NCBI RefSeq assembly: GCF_050948215.1
Contig: NW_027488644.1
Location: forward strand, 62,001-126,000
Origin: Halictus rubicundus
Lineage: Eukaryota; Arthropoda; Insecta; Hymenoptera; Halictidae
Direction: 5' to 3'
DNA length: 64,000 nt
In this document: positions 38,775 to 51,560 of the stretch, piece after piece
How positions within the stretch are numbered: position 1 is the stretch's first letter
How the letters are laid out: the number at the start of each line of letters is the position of its first letter
Notes under the pieces: model-generated
Databases searched by the model: none
Told to the model about the DNA's origin: nothing
Seen by the model: the letters and a program-made list of their open reading frames with translations, nothing else
Made by a program: the position numbers and the translations under genes

Positions 38775-41562
38775 TGTGATAAGCTAGGATAGAGGATAGG
38801 ATAGGATTGAGGATAGGATAGGATAGAGGATAGGATAGGATAGAGGATAGGATAGAGGATAGGATAGGATAGAGGATAGGATAGAGGATTGGATAGGATT
38901 GGGGATATTATGGGATAGAGGATAGGATAGGATAGGATAGGATAGAGGATAGGATAGGATAGAGGATATGATAGGATAGAGGATAGGATAGGATAGGATA
39001 TATGATACTATAGGATGGAGGATACGATATTATAGAGGATAGTATAGGATAGAGGATAGGATAGGGTAGAGGATAGGATAAGATAGAGGATAGGATAGAA
39101 TAGAGTACAGGATAGTGTAGAGGATAAGATAATATAGAGAATAGGATAGGATAGAGGATAGGACAGGATAGAGGATAGGATAGGATAGAGGATAGGATAG
39201 GATAGAGGATAGGATAGGATAGATGATAGGATAGAAGATTGGATAAGGATAGAGGATACGATACGATAGAGGATAGGATAGGATAGAGGATAGGATAGGA
39301 TAGAGGATAGGATAGGATATATGATACTATAGGATGGAGGATACGATATTATAGAGGATAGGATAGGGTAGAGGATAGGATAAGATAGAGGATAGGATAG
39401 GATTGAGGATAGGATAGGATAGATGATAGGATAGAGGATTGGATGGGATAGAGGATACGATACGATAGAGGATAGGGTAGGATAGAGGGTAGGATAGGAT
39501 AGAGAATAGGATAGGATAGTGGATATAATAGGCTAGCATAGAGGATAGGATAGGATAGGATAGGATAGGATAGAGGATAGGATAGGATTGAGGATAGGAT
39601 AGGATAGAGTACAGGATAGTATAGAGGATAAGATAATATAGAGAATAGGATTATATAGAGGATAGGACAGGATGGAGGATAGGATAGGATAGAGTACAGG
39701 ATAGTATAGAGGATAAGATAATATAGAGAATAGGATAGGATAGAGGATAGGACAGGATAGAGGATAGGATAGGATAGATGATAGGATAGGATAGAGGATA
39801 GGATAGGATAGAGGATGTGATAAGCTAGGATAGAGGATAGGATAGGATTGAGGATAGGATAGGATAGAGGATAGGATAGGATAGAGGATAGGATAGGATA
39901 GAGGATAGGATAGAGGATTGGATAGGATTGGGGATATTATGGGATAGAGGATAGGATAGGATAGGATAGGATAGAGGATAGGATAGGATAGAGGATATGA
40001 TAGGATAGAGGATAGGATAGGATAGGATATATGATACTATAGGATGGAGGATACGATATTATAGAGGATAGTATAGGATAGAGGATAGGATAGGGTAGAG
40101 GATAGGATAAGATAGAGGATAGGATAGAATAGAGTACAGGATAGTGTAGAGGATAAGATAATATAGAGAATAGGATAGGATAGAGGATAGGACAGGATAG
40201 AGGATAGGATAGGATAGAGGATTGATAGGATAGAGGATAGGATAGGATAGGATAGGATAGAGGATAGGATAGGATAAAGGATAGGATAGGATAGAGGATA
40301 GGATAGGATATATAATACTATAGGATGAAGGATACGATATTATAGAGGATAGTATAGGATAGAGGATAGGATAGGATAGAGGATAGGATAGAGGATAGGA
40401 TAGAGGATTGGATAGGATTGAGGATATTATGGGATAGAGGATAGGATACGATAGGATAGGATAGTATAGAGGATAGGATAGGATAGAGGATAGGATAGGA
40501 TAGACGATAGGATGGGATAGAGGATAGGATAGAGGATAGGATAGAGGATAGGATAGAGGATAGGATAGGATATATGATACTATAGGATGGAGAATACGAT
40601 ATTATAGAGGATAGTATACGATAGAGGATAGGATAGGGTAGAGGATAGGATAAGATAGATGATAGGATAGGGTAGATAATAGGATAAGATAGAGGATAGG
40701 ATAGAATAGAGTACAGGATAGTATAGAGGATAAGATAATAAAGAGAATAGGATAGGATAGAGGATAGGATAGGATAGAGGATAGGATAGGATAGAGGATA
40801 AGATAATATAGGGAATAGGATAGGATAGAGGATAGGCCAGGATAGAGGATAGGATAGGATAGAGTACAGGATAGTATAGAGGATAAGATAATATAGAGAA
40901 TAGGATAGGATAGAGGATAGGACAGGATAGAGGATAGGATAGGATAGATGATAGGATAGGATAGAGGATAGGATAGGATAGAGGATAGGATAGGATAGAG
41001 GATATGATAGGCTAGGATAGAGGATAGGATAGGATTGAGGATAGGATAGGATAGAGTACAGGATAGTATAGAGGATAAGATAATATAGAGAATAGGATAG
41101 GATAGAGGATAGGACAGGATGGCGGATAGGATAGGATAGAGTACAGGATAGTATAGAGGATAAGATAATATAGAGAATAGGATAGGATAGAGGATAGGAC
41201 AGGATAGAGGATAGGATAGGGTAGAGGATAGGATAGGATAGAGGATAGCATAGGATAGAGGATATGATAAGCTAGGATAGAGGATAGGATAGGATTGAGG
41301 ATAGGATAGGATAGAGGATAGGATAGGATAGAGGATAGGATAGAGGATTGGATAGGATTGAGGATATTATGGGATAGAGGATAGGATAGGATAGGATAGG
41401 ATAGAGGATAGGATAGGATAGAGGATATGATAGGATAGAGGATAGGATAGGATAGAGGATAGGCTAGGATAGAGGATAGGATAGGATAGAGGATGGGATA
41501 GGATAGAGGATAGGATAGGATAGAGGATAGGATGGAGGATAGGATAGAGGATTGGATAGGAT
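38737..41562 (+). repeat. HOR-C copy 2
   Basis: Homologue of 30755-33580 at offset 7,982. It shares the 16-bp unit GAGGATTGATAGGATA (40217), the GATAAGGATA unit and the GGATATAATAGGCTAGC unit (near 39530). A few substitutions separate the copies, for example near 33065 and 41047 and near 33212 and 41194. Confidence 0.88.
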
Positions 41563-41784
41563 TGAGGATTTTATGGGATAGAGAATAGGATAGGATAGGA
41601 TAGTATAGAGGATAGGATAGGATAGAGTACAGGATATTATAGAGGATAAGATAATATAGAGAATAGGATAGGATAGAGGATAGGAGAGGATAGAGGATAG
41701 GATAGGATAGAGGATAGGATAGGATAGAGTATAGGATAGTATAGAGAATAGAATAGGATAGAGGATATGATAGGATAGAGGATC
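41563..41784 (+). repeat. B-type patch between HOR-C segments
   Basis: This short stretch has GGATTTTATGGG, GAGAATAGG, a GTAC cassette with GGATATTATAG, and GGAGAGGATAGAGG. It matches the region around 21696-21910 rather than its HOR-C neighbours. It is a candidate gene-conversion tract or exchange remnant. Confidence 0.72.
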
Positions 41785-43930
41785 GGATAGGATAGAGGGT
41801 AGAATAGAGAATTGGATGGCATAGGGGATACGATACGATAGAGGATAGGATAGGATAGAGGATAGGATAGGATAGAGTACAGGATAGTATAGAGGATAAG
41901 ATAATATAGAGAATAGGATATTATAGAGGATAGGACAGGATGGAGGATAGGATAGGATAGAGTACAGGATAGTATAGAGGATAACATAATATAGAGAATA
42001 GGATAGGATAGAGGATATGACAGGATAGAGGATAGGATAGGATAGAGGATAGGATAGGATGGAGGATAGGATGGAGGATAGGATAGGATAGAGGATATGA
42101 TAAGCTAGGATAGAGGATAGGATAGGATAGAGGATAGGATAGAGGATTGGATAGGATTGAGGATATTATGGGATAGAGGATAGGATAGGATAGGATAGGA
42201 TAGAGGATAGGATAGGATAGGATAGGATAGAGGATAGGATAGGATAGAGGATATGATAAGGTAGGATAGAGGATAGGATAGGATTGAGGATAGGATAGAA
42301 TAGAGTACAGGATAGTATAGAGGATAAGATAATATAGAGAATAGGATAGGATAGAGGATAGGACAGGATAGAGGATTGGATGGGATAGAGGATACGATAC
42401 GATAGAGGATAGGATAGCATAGAGGGTAGGATAGAGAATTGGATGGCATAGAGGATACGATACGATACAGGATAGAACAGGATAGAGGATAGGATAGGAT
42501 AGAGGATAGGATAGGATAGAGGATAGGATAGGATAGAGGATAGGATAGGATAGAGGATATGATAGGCTAGGATAGAGGATAGGATAGGATTGAGGATAGG
42601 ATAGGATAGAGTACAGGATAGTATAGAGGATAAGATAATATAGAGAATAGGATAGGATAGAGGATAGGACAGGATGGCGGATAGGATAGGATAGAGTACA
42701 GGATAGTATAGAGGATAAGATAATATAGAGAATAGGATAGGATAGAGGATACGACAGGATAGAGGATAGGATAGGGTAGACGATAGGATACGATAGAGGA
42801 TAGCATAGGATAGAGGATATGATAAGCTAGGATAGAGGATAGGATAGGATTGAGGATAGGATAGGATAGAGGATAGGATAGGATAGAGTACAGGATAGTA
42901 TAGAGGATAAGATAATATAGAGAATAGGATAGGATAGAGGATAGGACAGGATAGAGGATAGGATAGGATAGAGGATAGGATAGGATAGAGGATAGGATGG
43001 AGGATAGGATAGGATAGAGGATATGATAAGCTAGGATAGAGGATAGGATAGGATAGAGGATAGGATAGTATAGAGAATAGAATTGGATAGAGGATAGGAT
43101 AGGATTGAGGATAGGATAGGATAGATGATAGGATAGAGGTTTGGATAGGATAGAGGATACGATACGATAGAGGATAGGATAGGATAGATGATAGGATAGG
43201 ATAGAGGATAGGATAGGATAGAGGATATGATAAGCGAGGATAGAGGATAGGATAGGATTGAGGATAGGATAGGATAGAGGATAGGATAGGATAGAGGATA
43301 GGATAGGATAGAGGATAGGATAGAGGATTGGATAGGATTGAGGATATTATGGGATAGAGGATAGGATAGGATAGGATAGGATAGAGGATAGGATAGGATA
43401 GAGGATATGATAAGGTAGGATAGAGGATAGGATAGGATTGAGGATAGGATAGAATAGAGTACAGGATAGTATAGAGGATAAGATAATATAGAGAATAGGA
43501 TAGGATAGAGGATAGGACAGGATAGAGGATTGGATGGGATAGAGGATACGATACGATAGAGGATAGGATAGCATAGAGGGTAGGATAGACAATTGGATGG
43601 CATAGAGGATACGATACGATACAGGATAGAACAGGATAGAGGATAGGATAGGATAGAGGATAGGATAGGATGGAGGATAGGATGGAGGATAGGATAGGAT
43701 AGAGGATATGATAAGCTAGGATAGAGGATAGGATAGGATAGAGGATGGGATAGTATAGAGAATAGAATAGGATAGAGGATAGGATAGGATTGAGGATAGG
43801 ATAGGATAGAGGATACGATACGATAGAGGATAGGATAGGATAGATGATAGGATAGGATAGAGGATAGGATATGATAGAGGATATGATAAGCTAGGATAGA
43901 GGATAGGATAGGATTGAGGATAGGATAGGA
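41785..43930 (+). repeat. Right member of 5,578/5,617-bp offset pair
   Basis: Homologue of 36207-38313. It contains GAGGATACGACAGG (near 42750) where the partner has GAGGATAGGACAGG. After 43930 it turns into a GGATGGAGGATAGG pair and the mosaic region. Confidence 0.82.
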
Positions 43931-46900
43931 TGGAGGATAGGATGGAGGATAGGATAGGATAGAGGATATGATAAGCTAGGATAGAGGATAGGATATGATA
44001 GAGGATAGGATAGTATAGAGAATAGAAAAGGATAGAGGATAGGATAGGATTGAGGATAGGATAGGATAGATGATAGGATAGAGGTTTGGATAGGATAGAG
44101 GATACGATACGATAGAGGATAGGATAGGATAGATGATAGGATAGGATAGAGGATATGATAAGCTAGGATAGAGGATAGGATAGGATTGAGGATAGGATAG
44201 GATAGAGGATAGGATAGGATAGAGGATAGGATAGGATAGAGGATAGGATAGAGGATTGGATAGGATTGAGGATATTATGGGATAGAGGATAGGATAGAAT
44301 AGGATAGGATAGAGGATAGGATAGGATAGAGGATATGATAAGCTAGGATAGAGGATAGGATAGGATTGAGGATAGGATAGAATAGAGTACAGGATAGTAT
44401 AGAGGATAAGATAATATAGAGAATAGGATAGGATAGAGGATAGGACAGGATAGAGGATAGGATAGGATAGAGGATAGGATAGGATAGAGGATAGGATAGG
44501 ATAGATGATAGGATAGAGGATTGGATAGGATAGAGGATACGATACGATAGAGGATAAGATAGGATAGAGGGTAGGATAGAGAATTGGATAAGGATAGAGG
44601 ATACGATACGATAGAGGATAGGATAGGATAGAGGGTAGGATAGAGAATTGAATAGGATTGAGGATAATATGGGATAGAGGATAGGATAGGATAGGATAGG
44701 ATAGAGGATAAGATAGGATATATGATATTATAGGATGGAGGATACGATATTATAGAGGATAGGATAGGGTAGAGAATAGGATAAGATAGAGGATAGGATA
44801 GGGTAGAGGATAGGATAAGATAGAGGATAGGATAGAATAGAGTACAGGATAGTATAGAGGATAAGATAATATAGAGAATAGGATAGGATAGATGATAGGA
44901 CATGATAGAGGATAGGATAGGATAGAGGATGGGATAGGATAGAGGATAGGATAGTATAGAGAATAGAATAGGCTAGAGGATAGGATAGGACAGAGGATAG
45001 GATAGGACAGAGGATAGGATAGGATAGAGGGGAGGATAGGATAGAGGATAGGATAGGATAGAGTACAGGATAGTATAGAGGATAAGATAATATAGAGAAT
45101 ATAATAGGTTAGAGGATAGGACAGGATAGAGGATAGGATAGGATAGAGGATAGGACAGTATAGAGAATAGAATAGGATAGAGGATAGGATAGGATTGAGG
45201 ATAGGATAGGATAGATGATAGGATAGGATAGAGGATAGGATAGAGGATTGGATAGGATTGAGGATATTATGGGATAGAGGATAGGATAGGATAGGGGATA
45301 GGATGGAGGATAGGATAGAGGATTGGATAGGATTGAGGATATTATGGGATAGAGAATAGGATAGGATAGGATAGTATAGAGGATAGGATAGAATAGAGTA
45401 CAGGATATTATAGAGGATAAGATAATATAGAGAATAGGATAGGATAGAGGAGAGGAGAGGATAGAGGATAGGATAGGATAGAGGATAGGATAGGATAGAG
45501 TATAGGATAGGATAGAGAATAGAATACGATAGAGGATAGGATAGGATAGAGGATAGGATAGTATAGAGAATAGAATAGGATAGAGGATAGGATAGGATTG
45601 AGGATAGGATAGGATAGATGATAGGATAGAGGATTGGATGGGATAGAGGATACGATACGATAGAGGATCGGATAGGATAGAGGGTAGAATAGAGAATTGG
45701 ATGGCATAGAGGATACGATACGATAGAGGATAGGATAGGATAGAGGATAGGATATTATAGAGGATAGGATAGGATAGACGATAGGATAGGGGATTGGATA
45801 GGATAGAGGATATGATAGGATAGAGGATAGGATAGGATAGAGGATAGGATAGGATAGAGGATAGGATAGGACAGAGGATACCATACGATAGAGGATATGC
45901 TAGGATAGACGGTAGGATAGAGAATTGGATAGGATAGAGGATACGATACGATAGAGGATAGGATAGGGTATATGATATTATGGGATGGAGGATAGGATAG
46001 GATAGACGATAGGATGGGGGATTGGATAGGATAGAGGATATGATAGGATAGAGGATAGGACAGGACAGAGGATAGGATAGGACAGAGGATAGGATAGGAT
46101 AGAGGAGAGGATAGGATAGACGATAGGATAGGATAGAGTACAGGATAGTATAGAGGATAAGATAATATAGAGAATAGGATAGGATAGAGGATAGGACAGG
46201 ATAGAGGATAGGATAGGATGGAGGATAGGATAGGATAGGATGGAGGATAGGATAGGATAGAGTACAGGATAGGATAGAGAATAGAATACGATAGAGGATA
46301 GGATAGGATAGAGGATAGGATAGTATAGAGAATAGAATAGGATAGAGGATAGGATAGGATAGATGATAGGATAGAGGATTGGATGGGATAGAGGATACGA
46401 TACGATAGAGGATAGGATAGGATAGAGGGTAGGATAGAGAATTGGATGGCATAGAGGATACGATATGATACAGGATAGGATAGGATAGAGGATAGGATAG
46501 GATAGAGGATAGGATAGGATAGACGATAGGATAGGGGATTGGATAGGATAGAGGATATGATAGGATAGAGGATAGGATAGGATAGAGGATAGGATAGGAT
46601 AGAGGATAGGATAGGACAGAGGATAGGATAGGATAGAGGATAGGATAGGGTAGAGGATAAGATACGATAGAGGATAGGATAGGATAGAGTACAGGATAGT
46701 ATAGAGGATAAGATAATATAGAGAATAGGATAGGATAGAGGATAGGACAGGATGGAGGATAGGATAGGATAGAGTACAGGATAGTATAGAGGATAAGATA
46801 ATATAGAGAATAGGATAGGATAGAGGATAGGACAGGATAGAGGATAGGATAGGATAGAGGATAGGATAGGATGGAGGATAGGATGGAGGATAGGATAGGA

Positions 46901-47309
46901 TAGAGGATAGGATAGGATAGAGGATAGGATAGTATAGAGAATAGAATAGGATAGAGGATAGGATAGGATTGAGGATAGGATAGGATAGATGATAGGATAG
47001 AGGTTTGGATAGGATAGAGGATACGATACGATAGAGGATAGGATAGGATAGAGGATAGGATAGGATAGAGGATAGGATAGGATAGAGGATATGATAAGCT
47101 AGGATAGAGGATAGGATAGGATAGAGGATAGGACAGGATAGAGGATAGGATAGGATAGAGGATAGGATAGGATAGGATGGAGGATAGGATAGGATAGAGT
47201 ATAGGATAGGATAGAGAATAGAATACGATAGAGGATAGGATAGGATAGAGGATAGGATAGTATAGAGAATAGAATAGGATAGAGGATAGGATAGGATAGA
47301 GGATAGGAT
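43931..47309 (+). repeat. Mosaic region of A, B and C type blocks
   Basis: Successive blocks resemble different lineages. 44620-44890 matches 47580-47850 (offset 2,960, sharing GGATAATATGGG at 44660 and 47620). 45.36-45.46 kb is like the B leader; 45.5-45.72 kb is like HOR-A. 45.85-46.1 kb is like HOR-B, with GAGGATACCATACG and GACGGTAGG. 46.2-47.3 kb matches 50.65-51.75 kb at offset 4,425-4,442. No gene or unique sequence lies within. Confidence 0.7.
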
Positions 47310-47990
47310 AGGATAGATGATAGGATAGAGGATTGGATAGGATAGAGGATACGATACGATAGAGGATAAGATAGGATAGAGGGTAGGATAGAGAATTGGA
47401 TAAGGATAGAGGATACGATACGATAGAGGATAGGATAGGATAGAGGATGGGATAGGACAGAGGATAGGATAGGATAGAGGATAGAATAGGATAGAGGATA
47501 GGATAGGATTGAGGATAGGATAGGATAGATGATAAGATAGAGGATTGGATAGGATAGAGGATACGATACGATAGAGGATAGGATAGGATAGAGGGTAGGA
47601 TAGAGAATTGAATAGGATTGAGGATAATATGGGATAGAGGATAGGATAGGATAGGATAGGATAGAGGATAAGATAGGATATATGATATTATAGGATGGAG
47701 GATACGATATTATAGAGGATAGGATAGGGTAGAGAATAGGATAAGATAGAGGATAGGATAGGGTAGAGGATAGGATAAGATAGAGGATAGGATAGAATAG
47801 AGTACAGGATAGTATAGAGGATAAGATAATATAGAGAATAGGATAGGTTAGAGGATAGGACAGGATAGAGGATAGGATAGGATAGAGGATAGGATAGTAT
47901 AGAGAATAGAATAGGATAGAGGATAGGATAGGATTGAGGATAGGATAGGATAGATGATAGGATAGAGGATTGGATAGGATAGAGGATAGG
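47310..47990 (+). repeat. Left member of 1,069-bp offset pair
   Basis: Repeated at 48379-49059, with GGATAATATGGG at 47620 and 48689 and the 18-bp unit GAGAATTGGATAAGGATA in both. It also matches 54989-55669 (offset 7,679), where the longer context is intact. Confidence 0.8.
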
Positions 47991-48378
47991 ATACGATAGA
48001 GGATAGGATAGGATAGAGGGTAGGATAGAGAATTGGATGGGATAGAGGATACGATACGATAGAGGATAGGATAGGATAGAGGATGGGATAGGACAGAGGA
48101 TAGGATAGGATAGAGGATTGAATAGGATAGAGGATAGGATAGGATTGAGGATATTATGGGATAGAGGATAGGATAGAGGATTGGATAGGATAGAGGATAG
48201 GATAGGATAGAGGCTATGATAAGCTAGGATAGAGGATAGGATAGGATTGAGGATAGGATAGAATAGAGTACAGGATAGTATAGAGGATAAGATAATATAG
48301 AGAATAGGATAGGATAGAGGATAGGACAGGATAGAGGATAGGATAGGATAGAGGATAGGATAGGATAGAGGATAGGAT

Positions 48379-49059
48379 AGGATAGATGATAGGATAGAGG
48401 ATTGGATAGGATAGAGGATACGATACGATAGAGGATAAGATAGGATAGAGGGTAGGATAGAGAATTGGATAAGGATAGAGGATACGATACGATAGAGGAT
48501 AGGATAGGATAGAGGATGGGATAGGACAGAGGATAGGATAGGATAGAGGATAGAATAGGATAGAGGATAGGATAGGATTGAGGATAGGATAGGATAGATG
48601 ATAAGATAGAGGATTGGATAGGATAGAGGATACGATACGATAGAGGATAGGATAGGATAGAGGGTAGGATAGAGAATTGAATAGGATTGAGGATAATATG
48701 GGATAGAGGATAGGATAGGATAGGATAGGATAGAGGATAAGATAGGATATATGATATTATAGGATGGAGGATACGATATTATAGAGGATAGGATAGGGTA
48801 GAGAATAGGATAAGATAGAGGATAGGATAGGGTAGAGGATAGGATAAGATAGAGGATAGGATAGAATAGAGTACAGGATAGTATAGAGGATAAGATAATA
48901 TAGAGAATAGGATAGGTTAGAGGATAGGACAGGATAGAGGATAGGATAGGATAGAGGATAGGATAGTATCGAGAATAGAATAGGATAGAGGATAGGATAG
49001 GATTGAGGATAGGATAGGATAGATGATAGGATAGAGGATTGGATAGGATAGAGGATAGG
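48379..49059 (+). repeat. Right member of 1,069-bp offset pair
   Basis: Homologue of 47310-47990 and, with upstream sequence from about 48190, of 54800-55668 (offset 6,610). It has private changes AGGCTATGATAAGC (near 48213) and AGTATCGAG (near 48967). It then switches to GGATATAGGATAGAATAGG. Confidence 0.8.
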
Positions 49060-51560
49060 ATAGGATATAGGATAGAATAGGATAGATGATAGGATAGTGG
49101 ATTGGATAGGATAGAGGATACGATACGATAGAGGATAAGATAGGATAGAGGGTAGTATAGAGAATTGGATGGGATAGAGGATATAATAGGCTAGCATAGA
49201 GGATAGGATAGGATAGGATAGGATAGGATAGGATAGAGGATAGGATAGGATAGAGGATAGGATAGGATAGAGGATAGGATAGGATATATGATACTGTAGG
49301 ATGAAGGATACGATATTATAGAGGATAGTATAGGATAGAGGATAGGATAGGATAGAGGATAGGATAGGATAGAGGATAAGATAATATAGGATAGGATAGA
49401 GGATAGGCCAGGATAGAGGATAGGATAGGATAGAGTACAGGATAGTATTGAGGATAAGATAATATAGAGAATAGGATAGGATAGAGGATAGGACAGGATA
49501 GAGGATAGGATAGGATAGAGGATAGGATAGGATAGAGGATTGGATAGGATAGAGGATAGGATAGGATAGAGGATATGATAGGCTAGGATAGAGGATAGGA
49601 TAGGATTGAGGATAGGATAGGATAGAGTACAGGATAGTATAGAGGATAAGATAATATAGAGAATAGGATAGGATAGAGGATAGGACAGGATGGCGGATAG
49701 GATAGGATAGAGTACAGGATAGTATAGAGAATAAGATAATATAGAAAATAGGATAGGATAGAGGATAGGACAGGATAGAGGATAGGACAGGATAGAGGAT
49801 AGGATAGGGTAGAGGATAGGATAGAGGATAGCATAGGATAGAGGATATGATAAGCTAGGATAGAGGATAGGATAGGATTGAGGATAGGATAGGATAGAGT
49901 ACAGGATAGTATAGAGGATAAGATAATATAGAGAATAGGATAGGATAGAGGATAGGACAGGATAGAGGATAGGATAGGATAGAGGATAGGATAGGATAGA
50001 GGATAGGATAGAGGATTGGATAGGATTGAGGATATTATGGGATAGAGGATAGGATAGGATAGGATAGGATAGAGGATAGGATAGGATAGAGGATATGATA
50101 AGCTAGGATAGAGGATAGGATAGGATTGAGGATAGGATAGAATAGAGTACAGGATAGTATAGAGGATAAGATAATATAGAGAATAGGATAGGATAGAGGA
50201 TAGGACAGGATAGAGGATAGGATAGGATAGAGGATAGGATAGGATAGAGGATAGGATAGGATAGATGATAGGATAGAGGATTGGATAGGATAGAGGATAC
50301 GATACGATAGAGGATAAGATAGGATAGAGGGTAGGATAGAGAATTGGATAAGGATAGAGGATACGATACGATAGAGGATAGGATAGGATAGAGGATGGGA
50401 TAGGACAGAGGATAGGATAGGATAGAGGATAGAATAGGATAGAGGATAGGATAGGATTGAGGATAGGACAGGATAGAGGATAGGATAGGATAGAGGATAG
50501 GATAGGATAGAGGATAGGATAGGGTAGAGGATAAGATACGATAGAGGATAGGATAGGATAGAGTACAGGATAGTATAGAGGATAAGATAATATAGAGAAT
50601 AGGATAGGATAGAGGATAGGACAGGATAGAGGATAGGATAGGATGGAGGATAGGATAGGATAGGATGGAGGATAGGATAGGATAGAGTACAGGATAGGAT
50701 AGAAAATAGAATACGATAGAGGATAGGATAGGATAGAGGATAGGATAGTATAGAGAATAGAATAGGATAGAGGATAGGATAGGATTGAGGATAGGATAGG
50801 ATAGATGATAGGATAGAGGATTGGATGGGATAGAGGATACGATACGATAGAGGATAGGATAGGATAGAGGGTAGGATAGAGAATTGGATGGCATAGAGGA
50901 TACGATATGATACAGGATAGGATAGGATAGAGGATAGGATAGGATAGAGGATAGGATAGGATAGACGATAGGATAGGGGATTGGATAGGATAGAGGATAT
51001 GATAGGATAGAGGATAGGATAGGATAGAGGATAGGATAGAGGATAGGATAGGACAGAGGATAGGATAGGATAGAGGATAGGATAGGGTAGAGGATAAGAT
51101 ACGATAGAGGATAGGATAGGATAGAGTACAGGATAGTATAGAGGATAAGATAATATAGAGAATAGGATAGGATAGAGGATAGGACAGGATGGAGGATAGG
51201 ATAGGATAGAGTACAGGATAGTATAGAGGATAAGATAATATAGAGAATAGGATAGGATAGAGGATAGGACAGGATAGAGGATAGGATAGGATAGAGGATA
51301 GGATAGGATGGAGGATAGGATGGAGGATAGGATAGGATAGAGGATAGGATAGGATAGAGGATAGGATAGTATAGAGAATAGAATAGGATAGAGGATAGGA
51401 TAGGATTGAGGATAGGATAGGATAGATGATAGGATAGAGGTTTGGATAGGATAGAGGATACGATACGATAGAGGATAGGATAGGATAGAGGATAGCATAG
51501 GATAGAGGATAGGATAGGATAGAGGATATGATAAGCTAGGATAGAGGATAGGATAGGATA
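49060..51560 (+). repeat. Mosaic region, last GGCC marker
   Basis: 49.2-49.9 kb is A/C-like, with ATATATGATACTGTAGG, GGCC at 49406 and GGATGGCGG. 50.04-50.46 kb resembles 44.3-44.6 kb plus 47.4 kb. 50.65-51.53 kb matches 46.2-47.1 kb. The GATAAGATACG-to-GATAAGC stretch at 51.09-51.53 kb matches 56.70-57.14 kb at offset 5,610. I found no GGCC after 49406. Confidence 0.7.
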
